Source of the DNA: Paenibacillus zanthoxyli JH29
GTDB lineage: Bacteria; Bacillota; Bacilli; Paenibacillales; Paenibacillaceae
Length of the DNA stretch: 44,819 bases
Assembly: GCF_000520715.1 (NCBI RefSeq)
Contig: NZ_ASSD01000175.1
Span: 1 to 44,819 of the forward strand
Reading direction: 5' to 3'
The notes below the pieces were generated by a model. The model saw only the letters and a program-made list of their open reading frames with translations. It had not been told where the DNA came from and did no database searches. This document shows positions 27,271-36,470 of the stretch, in pieces. The translations under genes were made by a program, and so were the position numbers. Positions within the stretch are counted from its first letter, which is position 1. Every line of letters starts with the position of its first letter.

Positions 27271-27301
27271 CGACTTCGTTTCCTTCCTCTTTCTTTATCA
27301 A

Positions 27302-28120
27302 TTAAACACCCAAAATTCCAAAGTAGGAGCAGACTAACGCTAAAGCAATGATCAAAAATATGATGCTTGTGAGGCTGAGCTTCTTCGACCCGATCAATTT
27401 ATAGACGACAATGGTTAAAGCAGCCGGTAGCAATGCCGGCATAATTTTGTCCAAGATCTCCGTTTGAATGGGCAGTGTGACTTCCCCCGCTTGATATTTA
27501 AGCTGAACATTCATTTTTACAACGGCTGGAATTAATGCGCCAACTACAGTTAACCCCATGATGGAGGCTGCTTCAGTAAAGACATTTAATCTGTCGCCCA
27601 GGGCAGTGATTAATTTCAATCCAGAGGTGTGGCCCACATCGAACAATTTAATCCGGAAAAAGAAGAAGACGATATTGAGCAGCAGCCAAATAATCGCACC
27701 TGTTGGATTTCCTTGCAGCCCCATATATCCGGCAATTGACCCCATGATGGTCGGATACAGTACCCATATAAGTGTATCTCCAACACCCGCTAACGGTCCC
27801 ATCATCCCTGTTTTGAAGGCTTGAACCGCCTCTTTGGATTTGATTCCATCTTTTTGTTCCATCGCCACCGAGGCTCCCAGGAGAAGGTTAGCCATCCAGG
27901 TAGTCGTATTAAAGTAGTTAAAATGATTATTTAACGATGCTTTATAATCCTCATCTTTTTTATGGATTTTGCGTAAAACCTTGTTCAGTCCAAACACAAC
28001 CGCCGGAGCTTGCTGGTTCTCGTAATTAAAGGTGTTACAAGCCATGAACATATATCGGATCGCTGCTGACCGAATGTCTCTTTTCGTTACCTGATTTGTT
28101 GCCGACTCTGAGTTACTCAT
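27302..28120 (-). CDS. PTS mannose-family EIID
   Basis: A membrane component of about 272 residues. The conserved early segment (RYMFMACNTFNYENQQ) and TGMMGPLAGVGDTLIW are family hallmarks; C-terminal helices follow. The start is the ATG at 28120, nine bases after AAGGAG. It overlaps the EIIC stop (ATGAGTAA), implying translational coupling. With EIIC it forms the sugar channel. Confidence 0.9.
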   Translation of the reverse strand: MSNSESATNQVTKRDIRSAAIRYMFMACNTFNYENQQAPAVVFGLNKVLRKIHKKDEDYKASLNNHFNYFNTTTWMANLLLGASVAMEQKDGIKSKEAVQAFKTGMMGPLAGVGDTLIWVLYPTIMGSIAGYMGLQGNPTGAIIWLLLNIVFFFFRIKLFDVGHTSGLKLITALGDRLNVFTEAASIMGLTVVGALIPAVVKMNVQLKYQAGEVTLPIQTEILDKIMPALLPAALTIVVYKLIGSKKLSLTSIIFLIIALALVCSYFGILGV

Positions 28121-28916
28121 CGAATTCGTCTCCTTCAACTGAGGTATTGCCGCTCCCCGCCGCTGCTGTTGCGAGTGTACTGCTCATTTTTTGTGTGAAG
28201 TAGTAATAGGCAAAGGCGAAGCCTAAAATGGCAATTCCCAGGATCGGCAAGCCCAGATACGCGGAAATCACAAAGCCAATCAAGAGCATCGTCAAGTATT
28301 TCTTCACTGGCATAAACTGAAGCAACAAGGCAATCCCGACTACCGGCAGCATAGACCCGGCTATGGATAATCCGTCTGTAAACCATTTCGGTACGACATC
28401 GAGCAACACCCTGACGATTTTATCTCCGAAGATCACACAAAGTAAGGTCGGAACCGCTGTGGTTAAGCCGAAGATAAGGGGGCCTATCCAAAAAATACGG
28501 TTCATTTTGGCGAATTTTCCTTCGTTTAGCGCTTTTTGAGCCGCATGAGACACATAGGAATTGAGGATCTTGCCCAGCACATCCAATTGAATGCCCAGCA
28601 TTCCGACAGGTACCCCGACCGCCAAGGCAATGGCTTTGGCATGTTCAATATCACCGGTTGTACGGATAGCTACGTAAATCCCAACAAGTGTCGCAAGACC
28701 GTAATTGGGTACGGAGGACCCGCCTATATTGGCTACCCCCAAGGCCATTAATTGAAAGGTCCCGGCTATAACCATCGCTGTCGGGACATCTCCCATTATA
28801 AGCCCGGCGATCATTCCGATAATGGATGGGAACCAGGTCGTAATGACAAAGCCTTGTTGGTCAAGAACCATCCAGAAAGCTAATGCAACAATGAGTATCG
28901 CTTGTATTATCTCCAT
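28113..28916 (-). CDS. PTS mannose-family EIIC
   Basis: A 267-residue integral membrane permease subunit with about eight hydrophobic segments. GLIMGDVPTAMVIAGTFQLM and the Gly-rich GGSSVPNYGLATLVGIYVA match the sugar-binding parts of the mannose-sorbose EIIC family. The C-terminus is hydrophilic (SVEGDEFDE). Its stop overlaps the EIID start by eight bases. The sugar cannot be told from the sequence. Confidence 0.9.
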   Translation of the reverse strand: MEIIQAILIVALAFWMVLDQQGFVITTWFPSIIGMIAGLIMGDVPTAMVIAGTFQLMALGVANIGGSSVPNYGLATLVGIYVAIRTTGDIEHAKAIALAVGVPVGMLGIQLDVLGKILNSYVSHAAQKALNEGKFAKMNRIFWIGPLIFGLTTAVPTLLCVIFGDKIVRVLLDVVPKWFTDGLSIAGSMLPVVGIALLLQFMPVKKYLTMLLIGFVISAYLGLPILGIAILGFAFAYYYFTQKMSSTLATAAAGSGNTSVEGDEFDE

Positions 28917-28938
28917 GTTTTATCCTCTTCCTGCTTAG

Positions 28939-29415
28939 TTATTTAATATAGGTTTCCAGTGGCTCTTCGGCATCTCCCAGCACAAAGTGAAAGGTGACTG
29001 GAATTCCTTTTGCTTTTAAAGCTTTTAAATCGGCTACTTCTTTTTCATTGACCGAAACCATCTTCTTTACCGTTCTTTTACCTTCACCGTCAAAAATAAT
29101 CCCGACGTTTACTTTCGGAATTTGAACGCCGCCCTCAGCAAGCTTCAGCAACGTTTCAGGTTCTCGAACCACTAATAAAACATTATGGTCGTCATATTTT
29201 CCAGCATTGAAGTTGGTAATGGCCGTATCCGTATCAATGATCGACATCCCGGTTCCGGCAGGTTTACTCATACGCATAGCTGTTTTTTGGACTTCATCTT
29301 TACTCACAACATCATCCACTACCATCAGCCGTTTGGCTCTTGTGTGTCCTGCCCATTGAGTCACCACAATTCCATGAATCAAACGTTGATCAATTCGCGC
29401 TACTACGATACCCAT
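28939..29415 (-). CDS. PTS mannose-family EIIB
   Basis: A 158-residue cytoplasmic EIIB. The phosphorylated His14 lies in ARIDQRLIHGIVVTQW, the universal family signature. It is the first gene of the operon, with AAAGGAG before the ATG, and sits behind the cre-flanked promoter. It passes phosphate from EIIA to the incoming sugar. Confidence 0.92.
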   Translation of the reverse strand: MGIVVARIDQRLIHGIVVTQWAGHTRAKRLMVVDDVVSKDEVQKTAMRMSKPAGTGMSIIDTDTAITNFNAGKYDDHNVLLVVREPETLLKLAEGGVQIPKVNVGIIFDGEGKRTVKKMVSVNEKEVADLKALKAKGIPVTFHFVLGDAEEPLETYIK

Positions 29416-29460
29416 GTCTCTAATCTCCTTTTGTAAGTGTTTTCTTAATGGCTATGAACC

Positions 29461-29520
29461 AGAATATCATCAGAAGAAAACGCTAACAATACATTTGGAG
29501 GAAGTTAGGAAAGCGCTTAT
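29461..29520 (-). promoter_or_regulatory. PTS promoter with cre-like sites
   Basis: On the minus strand TTGTTA (29489-29484), a 17-base spacer and TATTCT (29466-29461). AGAAAACGCTAACA (29475-29488) fits the cre consensus at all but one position and overlaps the spacer and -35. A weaker AAAGCGCTT site lies at about 29507-29520. Catabolite repression by CcpA is expected; the second site could instead be for the RpiR regulator. Confidence 0.6.
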
Positions 29521-29584
29521 CAAACCGGGAAAAGTATCAGATGTACGGGAAAATTCCCGCAGTTCTCCAAGCGGGGGGCGCAGA

Positions 29585-29626
29585 TAGAAAACCCCTGATC
29601 CATCAGTCTTTCTGACGAATCAGGGG
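29585..29626 (-). terminator. Terminator at the transposon's left flank
   Basis: CCCCTGAT and ATCAGGGG flank a partly paired loop; on the minus strand the stem is followed by GGTTTTCTAT. It has no intact backbone gene directly upstream on that strand, because the transposon now lies there. It may therefore be the terminator of the displaced target gene. Confidence 0.7.
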
Positions 29627-29651
29627 CATGTACTGTCTCAAACATATGTTG

Positions 29652-29703
29652 AAAAAAATCTCAATTATGAAGTAAATTGTGAGTAACCACTATAATTGAG
29701 ACA
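29652..29703 (-). terminator. Terminator of the Gabija-like operon
   Basis: On the minus strand TCTCAATTAT (29701-29692) pairs with ATAATTGAGA (29668-29659), a 23-base loop between, then a run of seven Ts. The same TCTCAA core recurs at 29636 and, inverted, at 29740-29745. Some of these may therefore also be transposase-binding repeats of the left end. Confidence 0.6.
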
Positions 29704-29832
29704 AAAAGGCGCCATTTTCAGCGTTTTATCTGTGTCCATTTGAGATATATCACAACTATAAATAGGATAAATAGTAAACTTAGCATTTATAAACAAGACA
29801 AGTCGATTGTTTAGTATTTATTGTGATTCAAA

Positions 29833-31635
29833 TTACTTTGACCGTTGAATATTCCAATCATAAAGATTGGTCCAAAAACGGGAAGGTTTCTTTTTCCACC
29901 CTCTTTGTACCTTTGATCTAACAAGATAACACCTACTTTTAGCTCTACTGACGCATACAAAAAAAATTCGGTATTCCTCCTTAATTTTCCTTTCAGTTGT
30001 ACTTCTGTAGCTAGGAAAGTTACCTTCCTCCATTCCTAATAAAACAATTGTCTCAAATTCCAACCCCTTTGAGGAATGGCGAGTACTAATTGTTACCTGG
30101 TTCACTGGTTTACCCAACTGACTAAATTGTTCAAGAGTGAAGCCTGCAAATTTCCCTTCCTTAGCAACCTTCAACAAATTATCCAAGTTTTCATTTTCAT
30201 CGGGATATACCTCAGTATTTTTTAGCAGTTCCCTCAATCTGGTATTCTTCAACACGCATTGAATCCAATCCACAAGTTGTTCATTGCCAAATAAACTTCT
30301 TTTTAATAAATCGTAGAGTTTTCTCTTCTCAAGTATAATATCTGTGCCTAAAATATCTACACCATGTCGAGTTAAAAAGCTTTTCCAAAATAGAAAAATT
30401 GACTCAAAAGAATTCTGCTCAGAATCAATCAGCCAATTAGCACAATCTTCTAACCACGCTACAACATGTGTACGCTCAAATTCATGTTTGGCCGCATAAT
30501 ATGGTATCCCTCCTCTATCAAGAACTTCCCCAAGGTCTTTCATCTGAAATTTGTTGCCAACCAGAATTACAATCTCTTCAATGGGTACTCCTGCTTCTAG
30601 GTTTTGTGGAATCACTTCACTAACAACGTAGTTGTACTGTTCAATCATATCCGTCTCACACACTTTAAAGCTAAACTGAGCTCTCTCATCTCCCCTTGTT
30701 CCTGCTCTATAATTTCGCCTACTACTTGGATTTAAGGCAACTTCAGAAGCATCAATAATATCCTGATTACTACGGTAATTAGTCTGTAGCTTTATTTTTC
30801 TTACGCTAGGTAATTGAGACAGTTCTAACAGGTAATCTGGAACTGCCCCATTAAATCCATAGATTGATTGATCAGGATCTCCTACAGCAAAAAAAACACT
30901 TGTAGTTCCATCCATCAATGACAGAATCATTTCATGAAGAGGCTTACCCAGATCTTGATACTCATCGATTAATATCCACGGGAATTTAGCCTCTAGACTT
31001 CTCCTAACATACTCTTCGTTTTGTATTAATTGCGTTGCATAAAGGATGATAGCTGAAAAATCCACATAATTAGACGCCCTGAGCTTACGTTCATACAGGT
31101 CTGCTGCCTTTAAGGCTAAATCAAATGAAGGTATAGTTACCTGGGATCTACCCTTAATGTTAATACTACGTTCACTATCCATCTCAGTTAGGCTCAACTC
31201 ATTTTCCGAAATATTTAATTCCTCTCTAACGCGTTGAAAAAGCTGATTTTTCTTTTTTGTAGAAATGATTTTGAGAGGTAGAGGGATGTTATACTGTGGA
31301 AACAAATGAGCAAACTTCGTTATTACTTCAGAAATACAAAACGAGTGAACTGTCCCTAAAAAAACATTTCCTCTTTCTTTGAGACCCAATTGTTTCAAAC
31401 GTTTTTTGAATTCTTTAGCTGCTTCATTACTATAGGTTAAGCATGCTAACCCTCTAGGAGGTTTAATGATTTCGGAAAGGAGCTTCATTATTTTCAAAGT
31501 CAACACTGTCGTTTTTCCACTTCCCGGTCCCGCAAGCACCGCTGTATTTTCAAGTGAATTAAACGCATCGTATTGTTGTTGATCTTTTTTTATTTGAGCA
31601 AGCTTTTTCTTATACGCCGTCTCCATTTCATTCAT
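29833..31635 (-). CDS. gajB: UvrD-like helicase, GajB-like
   Basis: A superfamily 1A helicase of about 600 residues with all motifs: Walker A AGPGSGKTT, Walker B ILIDEYQDL, AVGDPDQSIYGFNGA, LQTNYRSNQD, TISTRHSSKGLEFET and FFVCVSRAKSR. It begins inside the end of the OLD-type gene (ATG at 31635, overlapping the stop at 31628). This is the coupled order of Gabija, where GajB senses DNA ends or nucleotide loss and works with the GajA nuclease against phage. It is somewhat longer than the best-known GajB (roughly 500 residues, from memory), so this is a Gabija relative rather than a close copy. Confidence 0.82.
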   Translation of the reverse strand: MNEMETAYKKKLAQIKKDQQQYDAFNSLENTAVLAGPGSGKTTVLTLKIMKLLSEIIKPPRGLACLTYSNEAAKEFKKRLKQLGLKERGNVFLGTVHSFCISEVITKFAHLFPQYNIPLPLKIISTKKKNQLFQRVREELNISENELSLTEMDSERSINIKGRSQVTIPSFDLALKAADLYERKLRASNYVDFSAIILYATQLIQNEEYVRRSLEAKFPWILIDEYQDLGKPLHEMILSLMDGTTSVFFAVGDPDQSIYGFNGAVPDYLLELSQLPSVRKIKLQTNYRSNQDIIDASEVALNPSSRRNYRAGTRGDERAQFSFKVCETDMIEQYNYVVSEVIPQNLEAGVPIEEIVILVGNKFQMKDLGEVLDRGGIPYYAAKHEFERTHVVAWLEDCANWLIDSEQNSFESIFLFWKSFLTRHGVDILGTDIILEKRKLYDLLKRSLFGNEQLVDWIQCVLKNTRLRELLKNTEVYPDENENLDNLLKVAKEGKFAGFTLEQFSQLGKPVNQVTISTRHSSKGLEFETIVLLGMEEGNFPSYRSTTERKIKEEYRIFFVCVSRAKSRCYLVRSKVQRGWKKKPSRFWTNLYDWNIQRSK

Positions 31636-33613
31636 CTTCCTCAACTTCCTTGCAAATATAATCAATTGCCCTCTTGATATGGTCCGGCATATGGCTCAAA
31701 GTACAGTGATGAGCTAAACGTTGAGCAAATCTTCCCTTACCAATTCTGCTATGAGAGGATTCAATTTGCCGCAGACAAGCCCAACAGTCGCCTTTTTCGA
31801 GATTTGCCGAAAAATTCCTTTTCTGTTTGTCTCCTCCTGCAGTCAATCCACTAAAAATTCCACTTATTATTTCTCTGCTCGCCTCATCTTTATAGCATCC
31901 TTCCATGATATCCACTTCAGCTGTATAATATCCGATAAAGAACCCCTTCTCGCGGAATAGATCGTCCATTTCACCAAAATCTTCTGGAATTTCAGAATCA
32001 CTCAATATATCATTATCAATGACTAGTTTCTCTATAATCTCTAATCCTAAATAGCCAATATCATTTCCAGAATTTTTGTTTAGAAGATGATATTCTCTTT
32101 CTTGATTAATAATTTCATAGTAATCCCCATCAGTAATAACTGCATACGGAATTCCTAACTCTCCCAGAAGTTTGATGTATGGAGAAAAATTTGTGGAATT
32201 AATATTACAAACAAATATACCTTTGTAATCTAGTGTCTTTCCCATTAAATCAGCAAATACTGGAACTAAATATTCCTCTGTAATCCCTTCAACAAGCAGG
32301 ACAGCTTTTCCGAAATAAATTTCGCCTCGATTGGCATCTATATATCTTGCTAAGTCAGCATACTCTTCCTCACTTAACGAAAGCTCGGCACTTGAACGCG
32401 CTTTAGTTGCTCCCTTGCCTCTTCTGTAGAGATGCATGACGGATTCCAACGGTGTGATGGATGCTATATGTGTTGAATGAGTTGTCATTATTACAGAATT
32501 AGTTGAGCGATTAAAGACATCCTTGTAAATAGAACGTTGGATTGCTGGATGTAAGTGAGCTTCAGGTTCTTCGATAGCTAAGATTGTCGCTCCTTCATCT
32601 ATCGGATTATACATATCCATAAATTCATATAGTTCTGATTTAAGCACGGAACTTAGTCCATCCATTAATATGTAGTTTCCATGCCCATCTGATTTATATG
32701 TTTTTTGTAATATCCCCGCTTTATCTTTTCCTTTTAATTCTTGATATAAAATAGAATTAATAAAAGTAGGAACAGTTCTATCTTCAATTGCCAGTAACAT
32801 CAACGTTATATATAGAATATTAGTTAATCCCAGAGATGTATCACTTACGGTTCTACCACCGAGAAGTACTTTTAATGTAGTTAAAATCCTATTTGTATTA
32901 ACTTCATTTGTTCCAAGTTCAACAGAATCAGGTTTAACATCAATAAAATCTTTAAATCTATTATCTATTCTTCTGTTTAAATCTTTTAATTCACTTAAGC
33001 TTAGTACTTGATCATTCTGTGCCTTTATATTTTTTGCTATTGCCTCAAGCTTAGACTTTTCAATATCATATGCTTTAAGCAATACACTTAGAGGTGATTT
33101 CCTTGAATTCTTTATTTCAGCCTCAACATCTCGTAAAGCCCTAATTACCTTTATATTAAGATACTTTCGATCAATATGAGTAAACTCATTATTTTCATTT
33201 TCACCTTTAAAAATCTTAAAGATATAACCCTCTATGCTTCCATCTTCTCTTAATCGAGGGAAATATCGATATGTAAGTCTTAGAGTATCCGGACTTGCTT
33301 TCACAGTAGCATCACTTAGTTGACAAAGTAAATTTTTATTATGGCTAAATCGTTTGATTTCTAATACTATTTCAATAATTATTCCTTTCTCCATCGGGGA
33401 TTCAAAACCATTATAAAAATCCATATCTTCTAAAAAACGTTCTTGATCAGTAAGTGTAGGGTCAAGAATTAATTGAATAGCTCTAAGAAAATTTGTTTTA
33501 CCAACGTTATTTTCACCAATTACAACTTGCTTATCTTTAAGTTGAACATCGACAAATTCAAAATTACGATAATTGGTTATTTTAACTCTAGAAATGTACG
33601 GCGACTCCATCAT
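31628..33613 (-). CDS. gajA: OLD-family ATPase/TOPRIM nuclease, GajA-like
   Basis: A 661-residue class 2 OLD nuclease. The ABC-type ATPase has Walker A GENNVGKT (33-40), Walker B ILAIEEPEAHLHP (344-356) and the H-loop TTHSTH (377-382). The C-terminal TOPRIM domain has VLLVEGITEEYL (Glu442) and the acidic pair ITDGDYY (Asp495, Asp497), the metal-binding nuclease centre. It is directly followed by an overlapping UvrD helicase gene, the defining layout of Gabija. GajA proteins nick or cut DNA when nucleotide pools fall during phage growth. It is longer than typical GajA. It lies 117 bases after the membrane-protein gene. Confidence 0.85.
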   Translation of the reverse strand: MMESPYISRVKITNYRNFEFVDVQLKDKQVVIGENNVGKTNFLRAIQLILDPTLTDQERFLEDMDFYNGFESPMEKGIIIEIVLEIKRFSHNKNLLCQLSDATVKASPDTLRLTYRYFPRLREDGSIEGYIFKIFKGENENNEFTHIDRKYLNIKVIRALRDVEAEIKNSRKSPLSVLLKAYDIEKSKLEAIAKNIKAQNDQVLSLSELKDLNRRIDNRFKDFIDVKPDSVELGTNEVNTNRILTTLKVLLGGRTVSDTSLGLTNILYITLMLLAIEDRTVPTFINSILYQELKGKDKAGILQKTYKSDGHGNYILMDGLSSVLKSELYEFMDMYNPIDEGATILAIEEPEAHLHPAIQRSIYKDVFNRSTNSVIMTTHSTHIASITPLESVMHLYRRGKGATKARSSAELSLSEEEYADLARYIDANRGEIYFGKAVLLVEGITEEYLVPVFADLMGKTLDYKGIFVCNINSTNFSPYIKLLGELGIPYAVITDGDYYEIINQEREYHLLNKNSGNDIGYLGLEIIEKLVIDNDILSDSEIPEDFGEMDDLFREKGFFIGYYTAEVDIMEGCYKDEASREIISGIFSGLTAGGDKQKRNFSANLEKGDCWACLRQIESSHSRIGKGRFAQRLAHHCTLSHMPDHIKRAIDYICKEVEEDE

Positions 33614-33730
33614 TATTCATCTCTTTTCTTGGTTGATTTTCAAAATTACAAAACAATTATTATAGCAATAGCGATGGTTATCAAATCACTCTCTTCTTTA
33701 ACCTCCGCCTAAAACCGAATTGATATATCA

Positions 33731-34402
33731 TTATTTCAGCAACTTTTGCTTCCTCAAATCGTTCCTGCGGTTAATTTTTAATTCCATTTCCTCTCGACTT
33801 TTTTCCGCCTCATCATTCTCTCTCTTTTTCTCTTTTAGTGCCTCTTCTATAACGTTCTTAACTAACACAATCCAACGAAATCTCCCAAAATAAATATAAA
33901 TCAACAAAATTAAAACCAGTGCTATAAAGTATATATTTGTGTATAGCGCTCGTGATGCTCCCTTCATAACTTTAAAGTATTCCGTAGTTAATTGATTAGT
34001 CTGTTCCTTTAAATTTGCTTTCTTATCATCAATCGCCAAGTCTTTGTTGAATTCATTATTTAATTCTTTATTAGCATTGTAAACCCAATCAATTGGTTTC
34101 ATATTAAAGTTAATTTGAGTATTTATAGAGGTAAAGATCATTGTAAAGATCAGGGCGAGGATAGCAATAACTGATGTAAGTTGTTTATAATGCTCAAATT
34201 GAGAATCAATGCTGGTTTTTATTGTGACGATTTCTGTTTCTGTATGATCATCCACAACTCCTTTCTTTAGAATATTAATCTCTCCTAGCTTTATAAAGCC
34301 TAATCCCCACAGTCCAATCCTATATTTTTTTCTTATGTAACGACTTGCCGTTTCCATCTGGTCAAATCTAATGATTTTAGGCGTCTTGCTTTTCTTCTTC
34401 AA
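33731..34402 (-). CDS. Two-helix membrane protein, defence-associated
   Basis: A 223-residue protein of no recognised family. It has a basic cytoplasmic N-terminus, TM1 at about 75-93 (TSVIAILALIFTMIFTSI), an extracytoplasmic loop of about 60 residues and TM2 at about 153-172 (YFIALVLILLIYIYFG). A highly charged C-terminal coiled coil follows (EEALKEKKRENDEAEK). Start is a TTG at 34402 with AAGGGG seven bases before. It lies 98 bases after one OLD nuclease gene and 117 before the other, on the same strand. Position and topology suggest a membrane effector or regulator tied to an OLD protein; this is inference. Confidence 0.7.
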   Translation of the reverse strand: MKKKSKTPKIIRFDQMETASRYIRKKYRIGLWGLGFIKLGEINILKKGVVDDHTETEIVTIKTSIDSQFEHYKQLTSVIAILALIFTMIFTSINTQINFNMKPIDWVYNANKELNNEFNKDLAIDDKKANLKEQTNQLTTEYFKVMKGASRALYTNIYFIALVLILLIYIYFGRFRWIVLVKNVIEEALKEKKRENDEAEKSREEMELKINRRNDLRKQKLLK

Positions 34403-34500
34403 ATTTGATCCCCTTCAAAATTTAGTATTAGTCAAAATAAAAACTGTAGGCCTGGCAAAATAATCTGCCCGGCCCAACTCTATAACTTTAGTTAAAGCTT

Positions 34501-36369
34501 CTAAGCACTTGGAGCCGCCTCAACTATCATTTCTACCGCTGTAGCCGGGCTTAAACCAGTAACAAAATAAAAGAATCTAAGTAAATCATTGTTAACTTGA
34601 GGCATACCATTAATTTTCCTGCTAGCTTTCCATGGCTTATCTCTGCTCCATTCTTCACCAAATATCTGTTGCTCAAAGTTTGGAGAATGAACTAATCTTC
34701 TATGCTCTTCACCATTTAGTTCTTGCAAAATCTCTAAGTTAGCACCTGATTCTCCCTCTAAATCAACATCATGAACTACTATGTAAGGTACTTGAAAACC
34801 ATTTAGCACTCTTTGAAAAGCTCGAATTGTCCATTTTCCTCTACAATTTATTATAGTTATATCTCTACGAGCATGGACATATGCCTTAGAATCTAACTGT
34901 TCTTGTTGAATTAGCTTATTTGCAATAGCTTCTACTGCTGCAATTTCGCAATCTCCTTCTACTAAACAGACCCTTTCAGCAAAGAACGCTTCTAGAACAG
35001 CTGGATCAAAATCCAGTAGCATTCTTAAACGATCCCTAAGATTGACTGCGCTAGCACCAGGGAATAAATCATCTGTTCTTTGTACACTGTACAAACCGTT
35101 TTGAGTGTCCCTTCTTAAAATACAGATACCGTCATGCCTATCGGCGACATTAATAAAAGTGGGAGAATGACTGGTACAGATAACCTGAGCAGTACCATAT
35201 CTCGCTATGTCCATTAAAACATCTCGCATCTTCCTACACATTTGGGGATGAAGATAGATTTCCGGTTCTTCTACAAGGAGTAGTATATTCTTGGCAGGTT
35301 CATCTGGATTTCTTTGAGTGGTGATTTCTGAAAAAAGCTCTAATAAAGAAATGACTAGTGCACGTTGCGCACCATGGCCTTGATGCTCAGGCCTGGTGTT
35401 CAAACTTCCATCCGATAATTCTAAAACAGTTTTGGAGGCAAGATCTGATGTAAAATCAGGAGGATTAAAGTCAAGTTTCGCCGAGAGAGGAATTAATCGG
35501 CTTAATTTATTTGAAATTTTAGCTTCAAGATTCTTTATTACTTCATTACCGTCCCCATTTCCTGAAAAGACCTCTTTCACCTCTACTGCAGCCTCTGTAA
35601 ACTTCCGAATTGCTTGATAGCCAGAAAGTTCAGTCGAAAACATCGCCTCTACAATCTGCCGAGCAGTAGAAGACTTCTCTGATACTCCCGCCTCTTCTTT
35701 TGTGTGTTTTAGAGCTGGGACAAAAATTAATTTTGGTAACGCCGCATCAACATTTTGCTGTAACCCACCTGGATTTAGTTGCCACTTAGCTTCGCCGTCT
35801 ATAACGAGTTCAGGATAGGAATCTAATATATAACTCTGTAGCTCATTTCGAATTGCCACTGTAACTTTTTTAAGCTCTTGCCCTTTTTGAGTCTCAAAAG
35901 CCTCAAACGCAGTTTTCCAGGCATCTCCTAACTGAATAAAAGACTCTTTTGTTGCACCCTTCTCTGGCCAATTCATTATTTCTTTCTGTGGATGATATGC
36001 AGATACAGTAAAACCCTTTAAAGGCTCCTCCCACACTTTTTTTATACGATAACGATCATTATGTACATGTGTTCTAATTCCTTGTCGAAGTTTGTCATTA
36101 TCAGTCAGTTCAGTAAACTCAAACTCTACTTCTATCGGTCCATTGGATGCATTTTTACCTGGAAAATGATCAAGTGAAGGTTTGGTAATATCACTATTAG
36201 GTAGCGCTAATCGAATCGCTTCTAAAATAGTTGATTTGCCAACGTTGTTTCTACCTAGTATTGTAAGAAAATCTGCAGATCCTTCTCTTTCGGGGACAGT
36301 TTCTGGGATAGCTACTTTTAGCTCTTTAATGCACTTGAAATTTCTAATAATAACTTCATTCAACCTCAT
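34501..36369 (-). CDS. Second OLD-family ATPase/TOPRIM nuclease
   Basis: A 622-residue OLD-type protein distinct from the GajA-like one. Walker A GRNNVGKS (39-46), an ABC-signature-like GHGAQRALV (331-339), Walker B LLLVEEPEIYLHP (363-375) and CTSHSPTF (398-405) form the ATPase. The TOPRIM part has VCLVEGDCEIAAVE (Glu471) and VVHDVDLEGE (Asp534, Asp536). No helicase follows; the next gene is the two-helix membrane protein. It may be a single-gene OLD defence or, with that protein, an undescribed two-gene system. It begins the cargo directly after the tniQ genes, with a gap of 101 bases. Confidence 0.85.
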   Translation of the reverse strand: MRLNEVIIRNFKCIKELKVAIPETVPEREGSADFLTILGRNNVGKSTILEAIRLALPNSDITKPSLDHFPGKNASNGPIEVEFEFTELTDNDKLRQGIRTHVHNDRYRIKKVWEEPLKGFTVSAYHPQKEIMNWPEKGATKESFIQLGDAWKTAFEAFETQKGQELKKVTVAIRNELQSYILDSYPELVIDGEAKWQLNPGGLQQNVDAALPKLIFVPALKHTKEEAGVSEKSSTARQIVEAMFSTELSGYQAIRKFTEAAVEVKEVFSGNGDGNEVIKNLEAKISNKLSRLIPLSAKLDFNPPDFTSDLASKTVLELSDGSLNTRPEHQGHGAQRALVISLLELFSEITTQRNPDEPAKNILLLVEEPEIYLHPQMCRKMRDVLMDIARYGTAQVICTSHSPTFINVADRHDGICILRRDTQNGLYSVQRTDDLFPGASAVNLRDRLRMLLDFDPAVLEAFFAERVCLVEGDCEIAAVEAIANKLIQQEQLDSKAYVHARRDITIINCRGKWTIRAFQRVLNGFQVPYIVVHDVDLEGESGANLEILQELNGEEHRRLVHSPNFEQQIFGEEWSRDKPWKASRKINGMPQVNNDLLRFFYFVTGLSPATAVEMIVEAAPSA

Positions 36370-36470
36370 ATACTATAACCTCCCATGTTCTTCCAAGTAG
36401 TTCTATATTACTAAAATAGGGGTCTATTGTATATATCTTTAAATACTCTACGATGAAAAAGTATGACCGA

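Noticed and set aside
29659-29701. TCTCAATTAT inverted repeat as the exact transposon terminus
   Set aside because: It is followed by seven Ts on the minus strand and is better explained as the terminator of the helicase gene; it is only possible supporting evidence for end repeats.
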